From an uncultured Ruminococcus sp. (GTDB taxonomy: Bacteria; Bacillota; Clostridia; Oscillospirales; Acutalibacteraceae), in assembly GCA_902797065.1 (NCBI GenBank), contig CADBRK010000122.1, positions 1-5,330 of the forward strand: a DNA stretch of 5,330 bases, read 5' to 3'. The notes beneath the pieces are model-generated. The model was not told the origin of the DNA. It made no database searches and saw only the letters and a list, made by a program, of their open reading frames with translations. Shown here piece after piece: positions 1 through 5,281 of this stretch. The position numbers were made by a program, and so were the translations under genes. Position 1 is the stretch's first letter. Each line of letters opens with the position of its first letter.

Positions 1-1432
1 AAGAGCGCCCAAGGGTCAGGAGCTTGAGGATCACTATTTCGGTAAGATCAAGGATAAAGTATCTGCTTTCATGAAAGAACTTGACGTGGAGTTATGGAAG
101 CTCGGCATATATGCAAAGACCAAGCACAACGAGGTAGCGCCCGCACAGCACGAGCTTGCGCCTATCTTTACGACAACAAACCTTGCAACGGATCACAACC
201 AGCTCACCATGGAGATGATGAAGCGTATCGCCAACCGCCACGGTATGGAATGCCTGCTGCATGAAAAGCCTTTCGCAGGCGTAAACGGCAGCGGCAAGCA
301 CAATAACTGGTCACTCTGCACGGCAGACGGAAGAAATCTTCTTACCCCCGGCAAAGACCCTTACAACAATAAGCAGTTCCTGCTGTTCCTTGTTGCGGTT
401 ATCAAAGCTGTTGACGAATATCAGGATCTTCTGAGAGGTTCGGCTGCTTCCGCAGGCAACGATCACAGACTCGGCGCAAACGAAGCGCCCCCGGCTATTG
501 TTTCTATGTTTATCGGTACGGACCTTGAGGGTATTCTCGAAGCGTACCTTTCGGGAACGGAATACGACGCACACGAAGAAAAGCTTAAAACAGGCGTTGA
601 AGTGCTTGCCGACTTCAAGAAAGACACCTCCGACAGAAACAGAACATCTCCGTTCGCTTTTACAGGCAACAAGTTTGAATTCAGAATGCTCGGTTCAAAC
701 GACAACATCTCCTGTCCGAACATCATGCTCAATACTATGGTAGCCGAGGAGCTTACGCAGTTTGCCGACGAGCTCGAAAAGGCAGAGAACTTCGATGAAG
801 CATTGTCGGAGCTTATCAAGAGAACATATAAAGAGCACAAGAGGATCGTATTCAACGGCAATAACTATGCGCCCGAATGGGTCGAGGAGGCAGAGAAAAG
901 AGGACTTCTGAACCTCCGCACAACTCCGGCCGCTCTTGCGCATTATATCGACGCAAAGAACGAGGCGCTTTTCAAAAAGCACAAGATATACAGCACATCG
1001 GAGCTTCATGCGCGTTATGAGATACTGCTTGAGAATTATTCCAAGGTTATCAATATCGAGGCTCTCACTATGATAGATATGGCAAAGAAGGATATTATCC
1101 CCGCCGTATCGAAATATGTAAAGGAGCTTGTCGAAACGGCAAGCGCAAAGAAAGCTCTTTCCGCAGATATTCCCGCGGAGCTTGAAGTCGAGCTTGCGTC
1201 GAAGCTTTCAAAGCTGCAGCTTTGTTTCTATCACAGGATAGATAAACTTGATTCGCTGCTCATAAAAGCAGGCGACATTACTGGCAAGCAGGAACTTGCA
1301 AACTTCTACGGCGACGAGGTGTTCCCCGCTATGCAGGAGGCAAGAGAGGTCGCAGACGAGATGGAAATGTCAATGGACGCAAAAGCATGGCCGTACGCTT
1401 CTTACGGACAGATGCTTTACAGCGTAAAATAA
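1..1432 (+). CDS. glnN: Glutamine synthetase type III, C-terminal part (5' end outside window)
   Basis: Partial gene; the reading frame is open from base 2 and ends at TAA 1430-1432, giving about 476 residues of a family usually near 700. The ATG at 71 is internal: the upstream codons (KGQELEDHYFG at 11-43) are typical GSIII sequence. The enzyme makes glutamine from glutamate, ammonium and ATP in the cytoplasm. Visible motifs are NEVAPAQHELAPIF (128-169), HEKPFAG with NGSGKHNN (260-307; the counterpart of the NGSGxH ATP/glutamate site in other GS types), RLGANEAPP (467-493; counterpart of the RLxPGYEAP segment) and FEFRMLGS (674-697; counterpart of the ExRxPD segment). The rest is the helical C-terminal extension typical of type III. 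No frameshift or missing motif is seen in the visible part. It ends at a hairpin terminator facing rnz. Type III assignment is firm; regulation cannot be judged because the 5' end is absent. Confidence 0.95.
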   Translation, partial: RAPKGQELEDHYFGKIKDKVSAFMKELDVELWKLGIYAKTKHNEVAPAQHELAPIFTTTNLATDHNQLTMEMMKRIANRHGMECLLHEKPFAGVNGSGKHNNWSLCTADGRNLLTPGKDPYNNKQFLLFLVAVIKAVDEYQDLLRGSAASAGNDHRLGANEAPPAIVSMFIGTDLEGILEAYLSGTEYDAHEEKLKTGVEVLADFKKDTSDRNRTSPFAFTGNKFEFRMLGSNDNISCPNIMLNTMVAEELTQFADELEKAENFDEALSELIKRTYKEHKRIVFNGNNYAPEWVEEAEKRGLLNLRTTPAALAHYIDAKNEALFKKHKIYSTSELHARYEILLENYSKVINIEALTMIDMAKKDIIPAVSKYVKELVETASAKKALSADIPAELEVELASKLSKLQLCFYHRIDKLDSLLIKAGDITGKQELANFYGDEVFPAMQEAREVADEMEMSMDAKAWPYASYGQMLYSVK

Positions 1433-1442
1433 ATAATACGTC

Positions 1443-1486
1443 AAAAAACCGTCACAGCTTGACTTGCTGCGGCGGTTGTCTTTTTT
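1443..1486. terminator. Bidirectional rho-independent terminator between glnN and rnz
   Basis: Stem arms are 1447-1458 and 1466-1477 (12 pairs, one T-G wobble and one A-C mismatch), with a 7-nt loop TTGACTT. On the + strand six T's follow at 1481-1486. On the - strand the six A's at 1443-1448 give a U6 tract, two of which fall inside the stem. The wobble and mismatch swap roles between strands, so both strands fold about equally well. It lies 14 nt after the glnN stop. The T-run overlaps the rnz stop codon (1485-1487), so it can end both convergent transcripts. Confidence 0.85.
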
Positions 1487-2393
1487 AGTCTGCGAATCCG
1501 AGTGTCAAAAATTCCAGATCCTCGGGTATTATAGTATTATTAAATACGGTTTTTACATAATCGAGGTATTGTTCCGGGTCTCTCAGTGACGGGCTGAAGT
1601 GCGTAAGCCACAGGCGGGATACATCGGCTTCCCGCGCAAGTTCGGCAGCCTCGTTAAACGTACAGTGAAGCTTTTCCTTCGCTTTGGGCAGCATTTCCGG
1701 CTCAGCGTACATTCCCTCGCAGATAAAGAGATCGGATTTCCGGGCATATTCTGCCATGGTGTCGGTCGGGCGTGTGTCGGTGCAGTACGTTATTTTTATA
1801 CCTTTCCTGCTTTCGCCGAGAACGTCGCTCGGGTAATAAACCTTTCCGTTGTACTCTTCGGAGGAACCGTTCTGCAGTTTGTTCCAAAGGTTCTTTGGGA
1901 TACCAAGCTCTGTCGCTCTTTTTGGGTCGAATTTCCCGGGACGTTCAAGCGAAACAGAATACCCGAAGCATGTAACGCTGTGCAGAACGGGGAAAGCGTC
2001 GATCTTAAGCCCCGGCAGATCAAGGCGGCTGCAGCTGTCGCCGAATTCGATAAATTCAATATCGAACGGCATTTCGCGCGCTACGACGCACAATGACCTG
2101 ACAACCGATCTGAGTCCGGCGGGTCCCGCAAGTGTTACCGGGGCGGTGCGGTCGCTTTTTGACATGGATAACAGCAGTCCGGGCAATCCGGTGATATGGT
2201 CGGCATGATAATGAGTAAACAGTATCACGTCTATATCGTGCAGAGAAAGCTTTTTCTTCCTGATCTGCACCTGAGTACCCTCGCCGCAGTCGATAAGCAG
2301 ACCGTGACCGTTGTATCTCAGGTATAATGACGTAAGCGCTCTTTCGGGCAGCGGCATAGTTCCCCCGGTTCCAAGCAGACAAATATCTATCAT
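1485..2393 (-). CDS. rnz: Ribonuclease Z (tRNA 3'-processing endonuclease)
   Basis: A 302-residue protein, the usual length for short-form bacterial RNase Z. This metallo-beta-lactamase-fold zinc endonuclease cuts tRNA precursors just after the discriminator base, mainly those without an encoded CCA. The N-terminal LGTGGTMP (7-14) and the LIDCGEGTQ strand (33-41) are family signatures. Zinc ligands are visible as HYHADH (H61, H63, D65, H66), H138 in PVLHS, D206 in CTDTR, and H265 in LTHFSP. H243 lies in the KLHCTFNEA segment, near the position of the conserved catalytic-region His. The exosite-arm segment (about 150-190) is present but reads GIPKNLWNKLQNG rather than the GP-rich form of the Bacillus enzyme. 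The ATG start at 2393 is supported by GAGAGG at 2402-2407, 8 nt away. It is transcribed alone from its own promoter and runs convergently into glnN. Confidence 0.95.
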   Translation of the reverse strand: MIDICLLGTGGTMPLPERALTSLYLRYNGHGLLIDCGEGTQVQIRKKKLSLHDIDVILFTHYHADHITGLPGLLLSMSKSDRTAPVTLAGPAGLRSVVRSLCVVAREMPFDIEFIEFGDSCSRLDLPGLKIDAFPVLHSVTCFGYSVSLERPGKFDPKRATELGIPKNLWNKLQNGSSEEYNGKVYYPSDVLGESRKGIKITYCTDTRPTDTMAEYARKSDLFICEGMYAEPEMLPKAKEKLHCTFNEAAELAREADVSRLWLTHFSPSLRDPEQYLDYVKTVFNNTIIPEDLEFLTLGFAD

Positions 2394-2426
2394 CGTTTTT
2401 TCCTCTCGTCAGTTGATTATATATTT

Positions 2427-2455
2427 ATTATAGTTTTAACTTCGCAAAAAAACAA
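2427..2455 (-). promoter_or_regulatory. Probable SigA promoter of rnz
   Basis: On the - strand, TTGTTT (2450-2455) is followed by a 17-nt spacer and a perfect TATAAT (2427-2432). The start point would be near 2420, giving a leader of about 27 nt with the GAGAGG ribosome site. The -35 is only half-consensus (TTG), but spacing and -10 are ideal. Confidence 0.7.
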
Positions 2456-2520
2456 GTATTATTTTTATTCTTCCGAACATAAGGCACAGAGTACACGAAT
2501 AAAATGTAATATCAATAATC

Positions 2521-2526
2521 GGGAGG
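2521..2526 (+). promoter_or_regulatory. Shine-Dalgarno site that fixes the TTG start of mntP
   Basis: GGGAGG sits 8 nt before the TTG at 2535. The next ATG, at codon 15 (2577), lies inside the first conserved GLSMDAF motif and has no ribosome site, so TTG is the start. No convincing promoter for mntP is seen in 2394-2520. The best guess is TTTTAA (2434-2439), 17 nt, TATTAT (2457-2462), which is weak. Confidence 0.8.
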
Positions 2527-2534
2527 TATAAAAC

Positions 2535-3098
2535 TTGCATATTGCGGAAATAATACTGTTGGGCTTTGGATTGTCTATGGATGCATTTGCCGCCGCACTC
2601 GGCAAGGGCATATCACTCAAAAAGTGGGACCCCGTATATACCGTTGTCATAGGATTCGCTTTCGGGGCGGGGCAGATGATCATGCCGATCTTAGGCTGGG
2701 TGGCAGGTGTACGCCTGAGGGGATATATAGCCGCCTTCGATCACTGGATAGCTTTTGTTTTGCTCGGCTATATCGGCGGAAAGATGATCTGTGACTCAGT
2801 AAGCGACAATCAGCCCGAAGTCGCTTTTACCGACGCTCTCGACGTCAAAGAGATCGCTTTGCTTTCTGTCGCTGTGAGTATCGACGCGTTGGCTGCAGGC
2901 GTTACACTTGCGTTTTTGAATGTAAACATAGTGTTTTCTTCATGTATCATCGGCTGTACAACCTTTATTCTGTCGTGCATGGGTGTGTGCGCGGGGTATC
3001 TTTTCGGTGCGAAGATTGAGCGGTACGCTGCGAAAGCGGGCGGACTGCTGCTTATCTGTATCGGTACAAGAATACTGACAGAACACCTTTTCGGTTGA
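2535..3098 (+). CDS. mntP: Manganese efflux pump MntP
   Basis: A 187-residue integral membrane protein, the usual length of MntP (formerly DUF204/YebN), which exports Mn2+ across the cytoplasmic membrane. Six hydrophobic segments are visible, at roughly 5-26, 34-58, 68-87, 105-127, 131-157 and 167-182. The internal duplication of the family shows in GLSMDAFAAALGKG (12-25, D16) and SIDALAAG (115-122, D117), the acidic membrane residues thought to bind the metal. FGAGQMIMPILGW (43-55), LLGYIGGKM (76-84) and the C-terminal EHLFG also match. The start is TTG 2535 with a good ribosome site; the stop is TGA 3096-3098. It is transcribed alone, divergent from rnz. A T6 run at 3103-3108 follows the stop, but I see no proper hairpin before it. 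The upstream gap is too short and lacks motifs for a yybP-ykoY manganese riboswitch. Confidence 0.94.
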   Translation: MHIAEIILLGFGLSMDAFAAALGKGISLKKWDPVYTVVIGFAFGAGQMIMPILGWVAGVRLRGYIAAFDHWIAFVLLGYIGGKMICDSVSDNQPEVAFTDALDVKEIALLSVAVSIDALAAGVTLAFLNVNIVFSSCIIGCTTFILSCMGVCAGYLFGAKIERYAAKAGGLLLICIGTRILTEHLFG

Positions 3099-3204
3099 TT
3101 CCTTTTTTGAATTTCTGACATTTTAAAAACAGATATATAGAGTCAGATTAACAATAAATTCACCTCAATATATCCAAAAACCGTGATATTATCTTATATT
3201 TTTG

Positions 3205-3233
3205 TTGACATTCTATTGCATATGTAGTATAAT
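3205..3233 (+). promoter_or_regulatory. Consensus SigA promoter upstream of padR
   Basis: TTGACA (3205-3210), a 17-nt spacer and TATAAT (3228-3233): a perfect vegetative promoter on the + strand. The start point would be near 3240, about 215 nt before the padR ATG. It presumably drives padR, or a small RNA encoded between the promoter and padR. Such a strong promoter for a small repressor gene suggests the transcript is normally held down, for example by autorepression. Confidence 0.88.
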
Positions 3234-3331
3234 AAATATAAGAATAAGATTCGTTATCAATGTACAGCCCGAGCGTGCCGCGTATAATATGCTGTCGTGA
3301 CAGTCTTTTGTCATTGTGTTATGCGTGATGT

Positions 3332-3362
3332 GTATATGCTTTTCTTCTTTCAAAGTATATAC
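3332..3362. repeat. 11-bp inverted repeat in the padR leader
   Basis: Left arm GTATATGCTTT (3332-3342) and right arm AAAGTATATAC (3352-3362) are complementary at 10 of 11 positions. The remaining one is a G-T pair that is allowed in RNA on the + strand. The loop is 9 nt (TCTTCTTTC). The T6 run starts 10 nt beyond the stem, too far for a standard terminator. It could be a DNA operator for the PadR protein or an RNA hairpin in the leader. Confidence 0.55.
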
Positions 3363-3441
3363 TGCCTGGAGTTTTTTGAGAGCGTTTAGTGTATCACCGT
3401 TTATGCTGTGCTTATGATATAAAAATGTACATATTTTACAA

Positions 3442-3447
3442 AGGAAG
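3442..3447 (+). promoter_or_regulatory. Shine-Dalgarno site that fixes the padR start
   Basis: AGGAAG lies 7 nt before the ATG at 3455. This excludes the in-frame GTG at 3389, which would add 22 residues (beginning MYHRLCCAYD) that are not PadR-like and has no ribosome site. Confidence 0.85.
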
Positions 3448-3454
3448 AAAAACT

Positions 3455-3805
3455 ATGGGTATTGCAGAAAATCTAAAAAAGGGTACGTCTGAACTGCTTA
3501 TTCTTTATTTGCTCAACAATGAGGATATGTATGGTTATCAGATCGCTCACGAGCTAAAAGCAAGAAGTGGTGAACAGTTTGTTATGCCGGAGGGATCTCT
3601 TTATCCCACACTGTATCGTCTGATCGAAAAAGGTGTCATCTCCGACAGAATGGAGATCGTAGGTAAAAGACTGCGCAAGTATTATCATTTGGAGCCGTAC
3701 GGCAAAGAATATCTTTCGACTATCCAGGCAGAGTACGATAAGATCAATCAAGGGATTCAGATGGTATTGTCTACAACAGCCGCAAAAGAGACTGACAAGC
3801 AGTAA
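3455..3805 (+). CDS. PadR-family winged-helix transcriptional regulator
   Basis: A 116-residue protein made almost entirely of the PadR N-terminal winged-helix domain, plus a short C-terminal helix (about 84-105) likely used for dimerisation. Family hallmarks are LLILYLL (14-20), MYGYQIAHEL (25-34), the recognition-helix region EGSLYPTLYRLIEKGVI (46-62) and the wing and following strand GKRLRKYYHLEPYG (70-83). Members bind DNA as dimers and usually repress transporter, detoxification or envelope-stress genes, often their own operon too. Small PadR genes are commonly followed by a membrane protein (DUF1700/HAAS type) or an ABC transporter. Here the gene stands alone: a terminator follows 16 nt after the stop and the next genes are on the other strand. 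Its target and inducer cannot be read from this window; autoregulation through its leader is an inference. The family call is secure, the specific role unknown. Confidence 0.93.
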   Translation: MGIAENLKKGTSELLILYLLNNEDMYGYQIAHELKARSGEQFVMPEGSLYPTLYRLIEKGVISDRMEIVGKRLRKYYHLEPYGKEYLSTIQAEYDKINQGIQMVLSTTAAKETDKQ

Positions 3806-3821
3806 CGGCCGAAGAGCTTAT

Positions 3822-3857
3822 AAAACCGATGAAGCATTATTGTTTCATCGGTTTTTT
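3822..3857 (+). terminator. Rho-independent terminator of padR
   Basis: CCGATGAA (3826-3833) pairs perfectly with TTCATCGG (3844-3851). AAAA (3822-3825) and TTTT (3852-3855) extend it to 12 bp, with a 10-nt loop and six T's at 3852-3857. Read on the - strand, the same hairpin is followed by TTTTA, so it may also weakly end the convergent deoD-cdd transcript, whose stop is only 7 bases away. Confidence 0.92.
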
Positions 3858-3864
3858 CCGTATA

Positions 3865-4260
3865 TCAGAACTTTTCAAATGCAAGGGGCATGAGAGAACC
3901 GAGCTTCTTCTCAATGATCTCTTTTCCGTCGGTGAGGATCACATCGAGGTCTTTGCCGCAGAACTCGCAGAGCACCTGCCGGCACACACCGCAAGGGGGA
4001 GTCAATAACATGCTTCCGTCTTTTTGGAATGCTGCAACGGCTATCTTGACAAAACTGCGTTTACCGTCTGCTATTGCCGAGAATACTGCCGTTCTCTCGG
4101 CGCAGTTCGTTGCGGAAAAAGATACGTTTTCGACATTGCAGCCCGTATACACACTGCCGTCACTGCAAAGCAGCGCCGCCCCGACAGAAAATCCCGAGTA
4201 CGGGGAATAACTGTTTTTTGCAGCCGCTTTTGCAAGTTCCATAAGCTTATCTGAGTCCAT
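3865..4260 (-). CDS. cdd: Cytidine deaminase
   Basis: A 131-residue protein, the length of the small tetrameric cytidine deaminases. It hydrolyses cytidine and deoxycytidine to uridine and deoxyuridine for pyrimidine salvage in the cytoplasm. Visible signatures are SPYSGFSVGAAL (19-30), the substrate-binding GCNVEN (40-45), the catalytic CAERTA (zinc ligand C53, proton-shuttle E55) and PCGVCRQVL (zinc ligands C90 and C93). All active-site residues are present. I chose the ATG at 4260 rather than the in-frame GTG at 4266: AGGTGA (4267-4272) lies 6 nt before the ATG but directly abuts the GTG. The gene starts 2 nt after the deoD stop, so it is cotranscribed and probably translationally coupled with deoD. 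It ends at TGA 3865-3867, facing padR. Confidence 0.95.
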   Translation of the reverse strand: MDSDKLMELAKAAAKNSYSPYSGFSVGAALLCSDGSVYTGCNVENVSFSATNCAERTAVFSAIADGKRSFVKIAVAAFQKDGSMLLTPPCGVCRQVLCEFCGKDLDVILTDGKEIIEKKLGSLMPLAFEKF

Positions 4261-4262
4261 TA

Positions 4263-4985
4263 TCACTCACCTGCCCTTACTGCGGTTTCGAGCGCAAGAG
4301 TTATCATCTGCGTAAATGAATTCTGTCTTTCTTCCGCCGACATAGCCTTGTCTGTTCCGATACAGTCGGATACCGTAAACATTGCGAGAGCGTTCTTCTT
4401 TGCGAAAGCCGCATTCATATATAACGCTGCCGTTTCCATCTCGATGGCAAGTACGCCCATTGATCTCCATTTTTCGTCTGCGTTTTCATCTGCAGAGTAG
4501 AATGTATCGGAGCTGAGAATATTTCCGATGTGTACATCAGCGCCGCACTCTCTGCATACATCGTCGAGCGTTCTGAGAAGCTTGTAGCTTGCTATGGGGG
4601 CAAAAGCGCCGTTAAGTCCGTACTGAGACGCATAGGCGGAGTTTGTGCATGCACCCTGTGCGGCGATTATGTCGCCGAGGTCAAGTTCGGGCTGAAGCGA
4701 ACCTGCCGAGCCTGTACGTATGATATTGTCAACACCGTAGAAATTGAAAAGCTCATAGCTGTATATCCCCATGGACGGCATACCCATGCCGCTGCCCATT
4801 ACGGAAACTCTGCACCCTTTGTAGCTGCCCGTGTACCCGAGCATACCTCGCACGGAAGTAACAAGGACAGGATCGTCCAGGAATTTTTCCGCTATAAGCT
4901 TTGCCCTCAGCGGGTCGCCCGGCATGATAACCGTTTTTGCAAAATCACCTGTTTTAGCCTCAATATGGGGCGTAGGAATACTCAT
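4263..4985 (-). CDS. deoD: Purine-nucleoside phosphorylase, hexameric DeoD type
   Basis: A 240-residue enzyme that splits purine (deoxy)ribonucleosides with phosphate into the free base and (deoxy)ribose 1-phosphate. The sequence follows the DeoD family from TPHIEAKTGDFAKTV onward. Residues known from E. coli DeoD are all present at a constant offset of +3: H7, G23 and R27 in MPGDPLR, R46 in VRGMLGYTG, R90 and S93 in IRTGSAGS, E182 and E184 in IEMETAA, and the catalytic pair D207 (TVSD) and R220 (EERQ). The constant offset means no net insertion or deletion between these sites. The ATG at 4985 has GGGAGG (4994-4999) at 8 nt spacing; the TTG at 4991 is only 2 nt from it and is rejected. It is the first gene of a two-gene salvage operon with cdd. 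Confidence 0.96.
   Translation of the reverse strand: MSIPTPHIEAKTGDFAKTVIMPGDPLRAKLIAEKFLDDPVLVTSVRGMLGYTGSYKGCRVSVMGSGMGMPSMGIYSYELFNFYGVDNIIRTGSAGSLQPELDLGDIIAAQGACTNSAYASQYGLNGAFAPIASYKLLRTLDDVCRECGADVHIGNILSSDTFYSADENADEKWRSMGVLAIEMETAALYMNAAFAKKNALAMFTVSDCIGTDKAMSAEERQNSFTQMITLALETAVRAGE
4267..4272 (-). promoter_or_regulatory. cdd ribosome binding site inside the end of deoD
   Basis: AGGTGA on the - strand lies within the last deoD codons, 6 nt before the cdd ATG (4260). The deoD stop (4265-4263) falls between the site and that ATG, so ribosomes finishing deoD clear or deliver onto the cdd start. Confidence 0.7.
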
Positions 4986-4993
4986 AAACAAAA

Positions 4994-4999
4994 CCTCCC
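4994..4999 (-). promoter_or_regulatory. Shine-Dalgarno site that fixes the deoD start
   Basis: GGGAGG on the - strand, 8 nt before the ATG at 4985. The upstream in-frame TTG (4991) is too close to be used. Confidence 0.85.
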
Positions 5000-5015
5000 T
5001 TTGTATATTTAGTAT

Positions 5016-5044
5016 ATTATAGTCAAAAAATACAAAAAAGTCAA
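5016..5044 (-). promoter_or_regulatory. SigA promoter of the deoD-cdd operon
   Basis: On the - strand, TTGACT (5039-5044), a 17-nt spacer and TATAAT (5016-5021). The start point would be near 5009, giving a short leader of about 24 nt with the GGGAGG site. A second TTGACT copy (5021-5026) overlaps the upstream edge of the -10 but is too close to act as its -35. I see no clear repressor site. Confidence 0.85.
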
Positions 5045-5166
5045 GATAAAAATTAAGAATAATGCACGGCGTTTTTGCAAAATCTACCCCGAAAAATTAT
5101 TTAACCCGATTGTTTGTTTTTGGTTTCCGACAAAAAAGTTTACTTGTCCAAAAACTCTGAACAGAA

Positions 5167-5196
5167 GCCGACGGTACTTGAAATCGGCATTTTTTT
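5167..5196 (+). other. Hairpin plus U7 tract overlapping the leuS promoter
   Basis: GCCGA (5167-5171) pairs with TCGGC (5184-5188) across a 12-nt loop and is followed by seven T's (5190-5196), the layout of a short intrinsic terminator. The loop contains the leuS -35 hexamer and the right arm lies in the spacer. It would stop + strand transcripts arriving from upstream, not the leuS transcript itself. The 5-bp stem is short, so chance is possible. Confidence 0.4.
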
Positions 5197-5206
5197 GTGT
5201 TATAAT
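5178..5206 (+). promoter_or_regulatory. SigA promoter of leuS, extended -10
   Basis: TTGAAA (5178-5183), a 17-nt spacer and TATAAT (5201-5206), with TG at 5198-5199 making an extended -10. The start point would be near 5213, giving a leader of about 70 nt. That is too short for a T-box, and no T-box sequence is visible. Confidence 0.88.
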
Positions 5207-5267
5207 AAACTGGATATTGATTTCGGATTTTGTAATATTTTTTATATTGTTCATCATGCAATATTTT

Positions 5268-5273
5268 AGGAGG
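5268..5273 (+). promoter_or_regulatory. leuS ribosome binding site
   Basis: AGGAGG, 8 nt before the TTG start at 5282, which it supports. A weak 6-bp stem, ATATTG (5244-5249) with CAATAT (5259-5264), lies just upstream and could modestly affect access. Confidence 0.85.
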
Positions 5274-5281
5274 CATTAACA

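Larger units (their letters stand above)
3099..3454. other. 356-base gap without a convincing gene, between mntP and padR
   Basis: The first part (3099-3204) is AT-rich and holds nothing I recognise beyond a T6 run at 3103-3108. A consensus promoter lies at 3205-3233. From the expected start near 3240 to the padR ATG at 3455 is about 215 nt of leader. This leader holds CTGTC/GACAG (3292-3303), TGACA/TGTCA (3298-3302 and 3309-3313), an 11-bp hairpin at 3332-3362, a T6 run at 3373-3378 and a palindrome ATGTACAT at 3425-3432. Short open frames exist (for example 22 codons at 3321-3389), but none has a ribosome site. It matches no riboswitch class I can recall. It may be a regulatory leader, an independent small RNA or simply spacer. 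Confidence 0.6.

Noticed and set aside
1599..2096. 165-codon open frame on the + strand
   Set aside because: It lies wholly inside rnz on the opposite strand, has no ribosome site and no recognisable motif; a shadow of the rnz coding sequence.
3099..3108. Terminator after mntP
   Set aside because: A T6 run is present, but the only stem before it is about 3 bp (ACC/GGT), too weak to call.
3283..3288. Second TATAAT in the padR leader as an alternative promoter
   Set aside because: No -35-like sequence at 16-18 nt upstream (the 17-nt position reads ATGTAC); the perfect promoter at 3205-3233 is far better.
3321..3389. 22-codon open frame in the padR leader
   Set aside because: No ribosome site and no recognisable sequence; it would run through the 11-bp hairpin. 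Most likely chance.
3389..3454. N-terminal extension of padR from a GTG at 3389
   Set aside because: No ribosome site before the GTG, the extra residues are not PadR-like, and the ATG at 3455 has AGGAAG at 7 nt.
4261..4266. GTG at 4266 as the cdd start
   Set aside because: The AGGTGA ribosome site directly abuts this GTG; the ATG at 4260 has proper 6-nt spacing.
5256..5279. 7-codon mini-ORF (MQYFRRH) before leuS as a leader peptide
   Set aside because: No leucine codons, no ribosome site and no attenuator after it; it simply spans the leuS Shine-Dalgarno site.
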